Positions 1 to 4,351 of a DNA stretch of 9,098 nucleotides are shown here, piece after piece. The stretch lies in NCBI GenBank assembly GCA_046154545.1, contig JBJXGC010000207.1, positions 1-9,098 of the forward strand. Direction: 5' to 3'. Each line of letters begins with the position of its first letter. Within the stretch, counting starts at the first letter, position 1. The position numbers and the translations under genes were made by a program. This stretch comes from JBJXGC01 sp046154545 (lineage in GTDB: Bacteria > Chloroflexota > Dehalococcoidia > Tepidiformales > Tepidiformaceae). The notes below the pieces were generated by a model. That model was not told the origin of the DNA. It was given only the letters and a program-made list of their open reading frames with translations, and did not search any database.

Positions 1-393
1 CCGGTGCTCGTCGCGCTCCAGCAGGCCCTCCCCGGCCAGCTCGTCTACATCGAGCAGCCGGAGATTCACCTCCACCCGCGCGCCCAGGCCGCCATGGCGG
101 CGGTGCTGGTTCGGGCCGCGAAGCGCGGGGTACGCGTGGTCGCTGAGACGCACAGCTCGCACATCCTGACGGGCGTTCAGTCCCTCGTCGCAGAAGGGGA
201 GATCGCCCCTGAGGATGTCGTACTCCACTGGTTCACTCGAGACACCAAAGGGGCCACGCAGATCGCCACGGCGAACCTGGACGAATCCGGGGCGTACGGC
301 GACTGGCCGGAGGACTTCAGCGAAACAACGCTCGACGCGCAGGATCGATACATCCGTGCGGCGTTCGAGAAGCTCCCGCCGCGGGCGTCTTGA
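1..393 (+). CDS. AAA/ABC-like ATPase, DUF3696 type, C-terminal fragment
   Basis: This is the last 130 residues of a P-loop ATPase whose N-terminus, including the Walker A motif, lies before the window. The reading frame is open from base 1, so the GTG at 4 is probably just an internal valine codon. Visible motifs are a Walker B-like strand LVYIEQPEIHLHP (about residues 14-26 of the fragment) and the following VVAETHSSHIL (about 46-56), the position of the His switch in ABC/SMC-type ATPases. The order matches the C-terminal part of predicted ATPases of the DUF3696/AAA15 kind, which are related to OLD and RecF-like ATPases. The stop codon overlaps the next gene by 4 nt (TTGA), so the two are probably translationally coupled. 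Such ATPases often act as sensor or motor subunits paired with a nuclease, for example in anti-phage systems. That role here is inference. The family call is fairly sure; the partner logic is not proven. Confidence 0.85.
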   Translation, partial: PVLVALQQALPGQLVYIEQPEIHLHPRAQAAMAAVLVRAAKRGVRVVAETHSSHILTGVQSLVAEGEIAPEDVVLHWFTRDTKGATQIATANLDESGAYGDWPEDFSETTLDAQDRYIRAAFEKLPPRAS

Positions 394-908
394 AGGTGGG
401 CAAACGGCTTGTTGTCGATACGGATATCACATCTGCGGCAAGCGACAAGACCAAGGAACCGGCAGCGTGCTGCAGGGAGACCCTGAGAGCGATCCTCGAA
501 AGTGGTCACCGCATCGTAATTTCCCGCAGTGGCTTGGGCGAATGGCAGCGGCACAGATCGCAATACTCAAGTACGTGGCTCCAGTCGATGTACGCCAGGA
601 AGGCCGTCGATCGCATAGAGGACCACGCGCCAGATGACGCGCCGCTCCCTGCCATCCTCAGGCACGTCGATGCATCGAACGCGGAGGCAGTGGCAAAGGA
701 CGCGTGGCTCGTGATGGACGCGCTGCGCGCCGACCGCGTAGTGCTCTCCCGCGACGATACCATGCGCTCCCGGATGCACGACGCGGCGGCACACGTGCCG
801 GCGCTCCGAACGATCGAGTGGGCCAATGCTTGTCGGACCGCCGGTGCAATCGATTGGCTGCGGGCCGGCGCACCAGCGCCTTCCGAGTTCAGGTTAGGGG
901 AACGCTAG
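390..908 (+). CDS. PIN-like domain protein, putative nuclease partner of the ATPase
   Basis: This 172-residue protein has the acidic pattern of a PIN-fold ribonuclease: D10 in LVVDTDI, E51 in SGLGEW, D104 in KDAWLVMDAL, and D122/D123 in VVLSRDD. The fragments 'DAWLVMDALRADRVVLSRDD' and 'MRSRM' read like the second half of a VapC-type PIN domain. At 172 residues it is somewhat longer than typical VapC toxins (about 130-140). The chosen TTG start at 390 forms a TTGA overlap with the upstream stop; GTG at 396 is the alternative. No clear Shine-Dalgarno is visible, consistent with reinitiation from the ATPase gene. No antitoxin gene accompanies it; its partner appears to be the ATPase. The likely activity is metal-dependent RNA cleavage controlled by the ATPase. 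The fold assignment rests on motifs I can see; the substrate and any defence role are inference. Confidence 0.72.
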   Translation: MKVGKRLVVDTDITSAASDKTKEPAACCRETLRAILESGHRIVISRSGLGEWQRHRSQYSSTWLQSMYARKAVDRIEDHAPDDAPLPAILRHVDASNAEAVAKDAWLVMDALRADRVVLSRDDTMRSRMHDAAAHVPALRTIEWANACRTAGAIDWLRAGAPAPSEFRLGER

Positions 909-933
909 GGTCGCAATCCGTGCGGGAACCCTA
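906..933. terminator. Bidirectional terminator-like stem-loop between convergent genes
   Basis: TAGGGT (906-911) pairs with ACCCTA (928-933), and CGCA (912-915) pairs with TGCG (921-924), with loop ATCCG and a 3-nt bulge (925-927). The outer arms contain the TAG stops of both converging genes. There is no long U-tract, so intrinsic termination is plausible but not certain. Confidence 0.55.
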
Positions 934-1569
934 ATGTACGGTCCTCACGCGGTCATCGTCATCCCCCGCTTTGCGGTCGAAGAGGTCCCACTCGAGGCCC
1001 CGCGGGAACGCGAACCCCCCACCGGAAAAGGCAACGATGCAGGCCACAAAGGCGAGGACGCTGAGCCAGTAGTGGTCTTCACTGGGGATGGCGATCGCCG
1101 CCACCGCCCCCCAGGAGACGATCGCCACGACCCCTTTCAGCGGGTTCCCCCGGCTCCCGGCGAGGACCCCGGCCGTCAGGAAGGCGAAGACCGACGTCCA
1201 GGCCGCGTCCGTATCACGCGCCGCCATCGCCCCGGATGAGGCCCAGGCGGCCGCGATCCCAAGCCCGTTCAGGTAGGCGTCGCGCCGCATCGGGCTGTAG
1301 ACCGTCGCACCCGTCGCCAGGAAGGCGAAGATCGCCATCCAGGCGTTGTCCGGGTGAGAGGCGATGGCGGCCGCGGCCCCACCCCAGATCCCGCAGATGG
1401 CGGCGAGACGCGAGAGGCCCAGCCGCCGCATCGCCGAAATGCCGACCGCCCCGGTCGCCAGGAATGCGAAGATCAGCGACCACCAGGCCTCGCCCTGCAG
1501 GGCGACCGCGGGCACCATCGCACCCCATATCGCGAAAAGGGACAGCAGCGAGGTGGCCTTGATGGTCAC
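931..1569 (-). CDS. Four-repeat integral membrane protein, unknown function
   Basis: I do not recognise a named family for this 212-residue protein. It is almost entirely hydrophobic and is built from four related units of about 44-47 residues. The core W-x-x-(I/V)-(F/L)-A-F recurs at W30 (SLIFAFLATGA), W77 (MAIFAFLATGA), W124 (TSVFAFLTAGV) and W168 (LSVLAFVACIV). Each core is preceded by a hydrophobic strand beginning (I/A/S)W, as in IWGAM, IWGGA, AWASS and SWGAV. Each unit probably supplies two membrane helices, about eight in total, and the tail from residue 190 is acidic and hydrophilic (GDDDDR). The GTG start overlaps the stop of the crotonase gene as GTGA, indicating one operon with coupled translation. 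The repeat is also visible in the DNA as recurrent 'AGGAAGGCGAAGA'-like stretches near 1178, 1318 and 1459. No transport or catalytic signature was seen, so no function is assigned. Confidence 0.75.
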   Translation of the reverse strand: MTIKATSLLSLFAIWGAMVPAVALQGEAWWSLIFAFLATGAVGISAMRRLGLSRLAAICGIWGGAAAAIASHPDNAWMAIFAFLATGATVYSPMRRDAYLNGLGIAAAWASSGAMAARDTDAAWTSVFAFLTAGVLAGSRGNPLKGVVAIVSWGAVAAIAIPSEDHYWLSVLAFVACIVAFSGGGFAFPRGLEWDLFDRKAGDDDDRVRTVH

Positions 1570-2474
1570 ACCAGCCGTCCGTTCTCGTCCCGGATCTCCG
1601 GGCCCTCGACGCGCGCCTTGCCGTCGCCGAACTTGGCGTCGCGCCAGTGCAGCGCCGCCTTCAAGCCCTCCTCGCCGGCGATCCGGCCGAACTCCCGGAC
1701 ACTGGGCGCAAGGTGGGCGCGGGCGTCGTTCTCAGAGGCGATCCGCTGGATCGTCCGGGCCCCCATCAGTTCGAGCTGGAGGTTGACGATCCGCTTGTTC
1801 GCGCTCAACAGCTCCGTGTCGATCATCACCATGCGATCGACCAGGTGCTCCACCTCGTCTTCCAGCAGCTCCGCCGGCACAGACTTGAGCACGAGCCCGA
1901 TCTTCGCCGCCTCCGCGCCGCTGACGCTGTCGCCGGTGAGGAAGAGGCGCTTCGCCCACTGGGGCCCGCAGTGGTAGATCCACATGTTGTTCGGCAGGGC
2001 ACCCATGGCCCGGGCCGGCGGGAAGCCGATTGTCGCGTCATCCGCCGCGATGATGATGTCGCAAAGCAGCGCGACATCCGTGCCGCCCGCCAGGCAGAAG
2101 CCGTGCACCTGGGCGATGACCGGCTTGTGCATGTCGAAGATCGCCATCCGCAGCCGCTGAGCCCGCTCCAGCTGCCAGGCGTCGTCGTCGAACGTCCGTC
2201 CTCCGCGATAGACCGCCGTGTAGCTTTCGTCCACCGCCGGGTCATTGCGGCGGCTGGCCATGGGCGACAGGTCGTAGCCGGCGCTGAACGCCCGGCCGTT
2301 CCCCCGGATGATGACAGCGTGGACGTTCGTGTCGTTGTCCGCCTCCCAGAGCGCCTGGTTGAGCTCCGTCTGGAGCTCCATCGAGAGCGCGTTCAGCTTC
2401 TCGGGGCGGTTGAGCGTGATACGGGCCCGGCCCTTCTCGACTTCGTAAATGATCGTCCGGAATTCATCAACCAT
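1566..2474 (-). CDS. Enoyl-CoA hydratase/isomerase (crotonase) family protein with atypical active site
   Basis: This 302-residue crotonase-fold protein has ITLNRPEKLNALS (19-31), the first oxyanion-hole strand GRAFSAGYDL (60-69) and the second oxyanion segment HGFCLAGGTDVALLCD (124-139). The family normally binds acyl-CoA and stabilises an enolate. In classical hydratases the two catalytic glutamates sit in GGxCEL and QPE. Here the equivalents appear to be D133 (GGTDV) and P153 (GFPPARAMG), so ordinary hydration of enoyl-CoA is doubtful. Some actinobacterial-type crotonases of unassigned reaction share the GFPPAR motif. The start at 2474 is chosen over the upstream start at 2534 because AGGAGG lies 6 nt before it; the extra 20 residues do not resemble the family. 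The C-terminal stretch (about 210-302) is long and helical, as expected for oligomer contacts. The gene heads a two-gene operon with the repeat membrane protein. The family is certain; the reaction is unknown. Confidence 0.9.
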   Translation of the reverse strand: MVDEFRTIIYEVEKGRARITLNRPEKLNALSMELQTELNQALWEADNDTNVHAVIIRGNGRAFSAGYDLSPMASRRNDPAVDESYTAVYRGGRTFDDDAWQLERAQRLRMAIFDMHKPVIAQVHGFCLAGGTDVALLCDIIIAADDATIGFPPARAMGALPNNMWIYHCGPQWAKRLFLTGDSVSGAEAAKIGLVLKSVPAELLEDEVEHLVDRMVMIDTELLSANKRIVNLQLELMGARTIQRIASENDARAHLAPSVREFGRIAGEEGLKAALHWRDAKFGDGKARVEGPEIRDENGRLV

Positions 2475-2505
2475 GGGGAACCTCCTGATTCGTGTCGCGA
2501 TTCTA
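2475..2505 (-). promoter_or_regulatory. -10 box and strong ribosome binding site of the crotonase gene
   Basis: On the minus strand, TAGAAT (complement of 2500-2505) is a good -10 hexamer. AGGAGG (complement of 2481-2486) lies 6 nt before the ATG at 2474. This gives a leader of about 20 nt. No convincing -35 was seen. The Shine-Dalgarno decides the start codon. Confidence 0.5.
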
Positions 2506-2548
2506 CGTCCTCCGCTGCAAGTCCACAGCGCCACCGTGGGAACCGGGG

Positions 2549-2578
2549 TTGACGAAGCGAGGAGCGGTCAGTCAGTCT
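2549..2578 (+). promoter_or_regulatory. Possible promoter of the antitoxin remnant
   Basis: TTGACG at 2549-2554 matches a -35 consensus. Eighteen nt later CAGTCT (2573-2578) is a weak -10, ending 6 nt before the ATG at 2585, so the transcript could be leaderless. There is no Shine-Dalgarno at the usual distance. GTCAGTCAGTC at 2567-2577 is a short tandem repeat over the proposed -10. Confidence 0.3.
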
Positions 2579-2584
2579 GGACGT

Positions 2585-2876
2585 ATGGCTATTGAGGTAA
2601 CAGTCGCCGAGGCGGAGACGCAGCTATCGGAGTTGATCGGGCGTGTGGAAGCGGGCGAGGAGGTCGTGATCTGCCGGGGCGCGAAACCGATTGCCCGGCT
2701 GAGCGCCGTGGCCGTGCCAGCGGAGCTGGATGCACCAAAGCAACCCCGCGTGCTGGGTCGGCTCCGGGGGCCTCTTCGTGGTCCCCGACGACTTCAATGA
2801 CGACCTGCCGGACGTTGTGCTCGCGGCCATAGAGGGGGACGACCCGCTGGACCCACTTCGCGACCTGCGGCCATGA
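2585..2876 (+). pseudogene. Phd/YefM-type antitoxin gene, frameshifted
   Basis: The N-terminal 60 residues are a typical Phd/YefM (VapB-like) antitoxin: VTVAEAETQLSELIGRVEAG, then EEVVICRGAKPIARLSA, the usual DNA-binding fold. The frame as read ends at 2800 after an unlike tail (GPLRGPRRLQ). If one G is removed from the five-G run at 2766-2770, translation continues as RLRG-LFVVPDDFNDDLPDVVLAA and ends at the TGA 2874-2876. That is the expected toxin-binding C-terminus for this family. The restored stop overlaps an ATG (ATGA, 2873-2876), the usual antitoxin-toxin junction. The gene is therefore either truly broken or carries a sequencing error in a homopolymer. Decay of the following toxin ORF favours a true pseudogene. 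The start at ATG 2585 gives the conserved N-terminus; the upstream extension from 2492 does not fit. An intact copy would repress its own promoter and neutralise a PIN-type toxin. Confidence 0.75.
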
Positions 2877-3025
2877 GGCTGCTACCGGACACTCACGAGC
2901 GGCGCTGGGTTCACGCGCACGCAGAACACCTTTCGGCGCGACATCCGGCCTGCTTGAAGTTCACGGGAGATCGGGCAATCGCCCGAAGTGGGTACAGGAT
3001 CTGCCCGGATCCCATGGTAGAATGA
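2873..3025 (+). pseudogene. VapC-like PIN toxin remnant
   Basis: This short ORF is too small for most gene finders. It begins ATGAGGCTGCTACCGGACAC, translating MRLLPDTH, which closely matches the first residues of many VapC toxins (MRLLLDTH, whose Asp is the first catalytic acid). After residue 8 the 50-residue product (ERRWVHAH and onward) no longer resembles a PIN domain, and no other frame in the next 150 bases restores one. Its ATG overlaps the restored antitoxin stop by 4 nt, exactly where a toxin gene should start. I read it as the stump of a toxin gene whose body was deleted or replaced. Chance similarity over eight residues cannot be excluded, but the position makes it likelier than not. 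Confidence 0.5.
3018..3023 (+). promoter_or_regulatory. -10 box TAGAAT, probable leaderless start
   Basis: TAGAAT ends 6 nt before the GTG at 3030, and no Shine-Dalgarno is present, so the transcript probably starts at or next to the start codon. No clear -35 was found. Confidence 0.4.
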
Positions 3026-3029
3026 CACG

Positions 3030-3374
3030 GTGACGGCGAAGGAAGCGCTCCATCTCTGGATCGATTGTCTCGACGAGGGCGAAGCCCTGGCGCTGCTCGA
3101 CCGTCTCCAGGACGACCAGCACCAACCGCGCGAACCCCTGACAGCCGAGGAGGCCGCTGTCGTCCGGGAGAGCGTCGAGCGCACGCGGACAGGCCCCGTG
3201 CTGACGACAGCCGAGCTGCGCGAGTTCGCGTTCCCTCCGGTGCCCCGCTCCCCGCGCGTGATGGGGCGCCTTCAGGGCGAGTTCAGCGTCCCCGCGGACT
3301 TCAACGACGACCTGCCGCATGACCTCCTCGCCGCTACCGAGGGTTTCGGCCTCACAACTCGTCTCGTGAGGTAA
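3030..3374 (+). CDS. Chimeric antitoxin-like protein, orphan
   Basis: This 114-residue hydrophilic protein starts at GTG 3030. Residues 75-105 (PRVMGRLQGEFSVPADFNDD, then LPHDLLAATEG) closely match the C-terminal toxin-binding module of the frameshifted antitoxin 300 bases upstream (PRVLGRLRG, VPDDFNDDLP, LAAIEG). The N-terminal part differs. EALHLWIDCLDEGEALALLDRL (about 5-26), then PLTAEEAAVVRES and VLTTAELREFAF, is helical and resembles small addiction-module antitoxins with an 'EPLTxEEEAAVxEA' pattern. It lacks the Phd DNA-binding half. No toxin follows; the next 134 bases are non-coding. It could be a recombinant antitoxin made when the toxin gene was lost, an anti-toxin against a toxin encoded elsewhere, or a decaying fragment. 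The module match is seen directly; the function is inference. Confidence 0.6.
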   Translation: MTAKEALHLWIDCLDEGEALALLDRLQDDQHQPREPLTAEEAAVVRESVERTRTGPVLTTAELREFAFPPVPRSPRVMGRLQGEFSVPADFNDDLPHDLLAATEGFGLTTRLVR

Positions 3375-3389
3375 CGCCCTCCGGATAGT

Positions 3390-3430
3390 CTTGGCGGAAC
3401 CCTTGGCGGCCTTGGCATCTTGGCGGTTCA
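3390..3430 (+). repeat. CTTGGCGG short repeat cluster
   Basis: CTTGGCGG occurs at 3390, 3402 and 3419, with the variant CTTGGCAT at 3411. Read on the other strand it is a CCGCCAAG array. Spurious translation of that strand gives NRQDAKAAKG, a phrase familiar from over-called ORFs in many genomes. It is therefore likely a dispersed intergenic element rather than coding DNA. Confidence 0.6.
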
Positions 3431-3454
3431 CGCATCCCGGCGTGCGACCCGCAG

Positions 3455-3469
3455 CCCAGCATCGCTGGG
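3455..3469. repeat. Small hairpin upstream of the HTH-VOC gene
   Basis: CCCAGC (3455-3460) and GCTGGG (3464-3469) form a 6-bp stem with loop ATC, about 27 nt before the proposed -10. It could be a weak terminator for the upstream ORF or an operator. There is no T-run. Confidence 0.3.
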
Positions 3470-3492
3470 GGAGGGTAATTCCCCGCCCGCCC

Positions 3493-3501
3493 TGATACAT
3501 T
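3493..3501 (+). promoter_or_regulatory. Extended -10 promoter (TGA-TACATT), probable leaderless start
   Basis: TG-A-TACATT fits an extended -10. It ends 7 nt before the ATG at 3509, and the intervening TCCGCCC has no Shine-Dalgarno. Transcription would begin at or beside the start codon. Confidence 0.45.
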
Positions 3502-3508
3502 TCCGCCC

Positions 3509-4138
3509 ATGACCAGCCGCCGCGGCCGGCCGCCCTACGCGGACCTCCTCACCCCGGCCGAGTGGGAGGTGCTGCACGCCCTCCGCCACGGCCTGAGCAA
3601 CACCGCCATCGCCCGGCGGCGGGCCACCAGCATCGACGCCGTCAAGTTCCACCTCGAGAACATCCGGGAGAAAGCGGCGACCGCCGACCGGGCCGCGCTT
3701 CGCCACTGGCCCGGCCAGCCGCGAGGCAAGCGAAAGGAGCAGGACCCCATGGCTACCGAACTGAAATTGGGCCCCATCGGGCAGATCTCGCTCACCGTCT
3801 CCGACCTGGCGACCGCCGAGCCGTTCTATCGCGACGTGCTCGGGTTAACCCACCTCTACACCTTCGGCAACCTCGCCTTCTTCGACTGCGACGGCACCCG
3901 CCTCTTCATCGCCGCCGCGACGGATGCCGGGCACAGCCGCAACCACTCGGTCATCTACTTCACCGTCCCCGACATCCACGCGGCCGAGGCGGCCCTCAGG
4001 GCGAAGGGCGTCCCGTTCGAAGGCGCCGCCCACCTCATCCACACCCACGCCGACGGGACGGAGGAGTGGATGGCCTTCTTCAACGACCCCGGCGGCAACA
4101 TCCTCGCCCTCATGTCGCAAGTTCGGCATTCACCCTAG
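3509..4138 (+). CDS. LuxR-type HTH domain fused to a VOC (glyoxalase-like) domain
   Basis: This 209-residue two-domain protein has a GerE/LuxR-type helix-turn-helix at residues 14-67 (LTPAEWEVLHALRHGLSN, AIARRRATSIDAVKFHLENI). A VOC fold follows at about 90-205 with its two βαβββ units: ISLTVSDLATAEPFYRDVLGL (94-113), FFDCDGTRLFI, then HSVIYFTVPDIHAAEAALRAKG (146-167) and EEWMAFFNDPGGNILALMS. VOC proteins bind small molecules or metal-chelated substrates; the usual first metal-ligand His before the first strand is Gln (Q92) here, so a binding rather than enzymatic role is possible. I recall this architecture as a recurring VOC-family form in high-GC bacteria, so it is a ligand-responsive one-component regulator candidate. 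An internal AAAGGAG with ATG at 3749 (M81) could give the VOC domain alone. The start at 3509 fits the leaderless promoter just upstream. Confidence 0.85.
   Translation: MTSRRGRPPYADLLTPAEWEVLHALRHGLSNTAIARRRATSIDAVKFHLENIREKAATADRAALRHWPGQPRGKRKEQDPMATELKLGPIGQISLTVSDLATAEPFYRDVLGLTHLYTFGNLAFFDCDGTRLFIAAATDAGHSRNHSVIYFTVPDIHAAEAALRAKGVPFEGAAHLIHTHADGTEEWMAFFNDPGGNILALMSQVRHSP
3733..3751 (+). promoter_or_regulatory. Internal ribosome binding site before the VOC domain
   Basis: AAAGGAG (3733-3739) lies 9 nt before an in-frame ATG (3749), exactly at the HTH/VOC linker. This could start a free 129-residue VOC protein from the same message. The basic linker just before it (GKRKEQ) makes chance purine enrichment an alternative. 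Confidence 0.4.
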
Positions 4139-4140
4139 CG

Positions 4141-4153
4141 CCGGGCCGCCCGG
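4141..4153. repeat. Palindrome CCGGGC-C-GCCCGG over the helicase -35 region
   Basis: A perfect 6-bp inverted repeat with a one-base centre lies 2 bases after the VOC stop and 8 bases before the extended -10 box, overlapping where a -35 would be. It may be an operator or the stem of a weak terminator; there is no T-run next to it. Confidence 0.4.
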
Positions 4154-4158
4154 TTATG

Positions 4159-4167
4159 TGCTATGCT
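4159..4167 (+). promoter_or_regulatory. Extended -10 promoter (TGC-TATGCT) of the helicase transcript
   Basis: TG-C-TATGCT is a good extended -10, predicting a transcript start near 4174. TATGC and GCATA (4162-4174) also form a 5-bp inverted repeat covering the box, a possible regulator site. This gives a leader of about 180 nt before the helicase start. Confidence 0.45.
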
Positions 4168-4173
4168 CCGCAT

Positions 4174-4351
4174 AGTTGAACGCGACTAATTCGAGCTTGC
4201 CGTTTTTATTTGATCGTTGTGTGCAGTCGAAATGTCGTTTGGCGCTTCCTGTGAACCCGGGGAGCGCACTGCGTGTGCGGCCATATCGAGCCCGCGCAAA
4301 CCCGGGTCGCGCCAGCTGACATTCTTCCTTTGAAAGGGACCAAACAAACTC
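4174..4351 (+). promoter_or_regulatory. Structured 5' leader of the DEAD-box helicase gene
   Basis: This stretch is visibly less GC-rich than its surroundings, including TTTTTATTT near 4203, and has no plausible ORF. ACCCGGG (4255-4261) can pair with CCCGGGT (4301-4307). They enclose a smaller hairpin GCGCAC/GTGTGC (4264-4269 with 4273-4278, one G-U pair). Near the start codon, TCCTT (4326-4330) can pair with AGGGA (4335-4339) through a UGAA loop, which would mask the likely ribosome binding site AAAGGGA (4333-4339). Long leaders on DEAD-box helicase messages are known to mediate cold or autoregulatory control in other bacteria. That this one does so is inference, and no known riboswitch class was recognised. 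Confidence 0.4.

Noticed and set aside
2475..2534. N-terminal extension of the crotonase to 2534
   Set aside because: The 20 extra residues are unlike the family, and AGGAGG lies 6 nt before the ATG at 2474.
1647..2552. 301-codon plus-strand open frame opposite the crotonase
   Set aside because: It is antisense to a clear crotonase; the composition is Arg/Val/Asp-rich without motifs and it has no ribosome binding site.
2961..3500. 179-codon minus-strand frame including NRQDAKAAKG
   Set aside because: It crosses the antitoxin-like ORF and the repeat cluster; the recognisable phrase is translation of the repeat, not a protein family.
4203..4210. T-rich stretch TTTTTATT as an intrinsic terminator of the VOC gene
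   Set aside because: No stable GC-rich stem lies directly before it; the nearest palindromes are about 30-50 bases upstream and overlap the proposed promoter.
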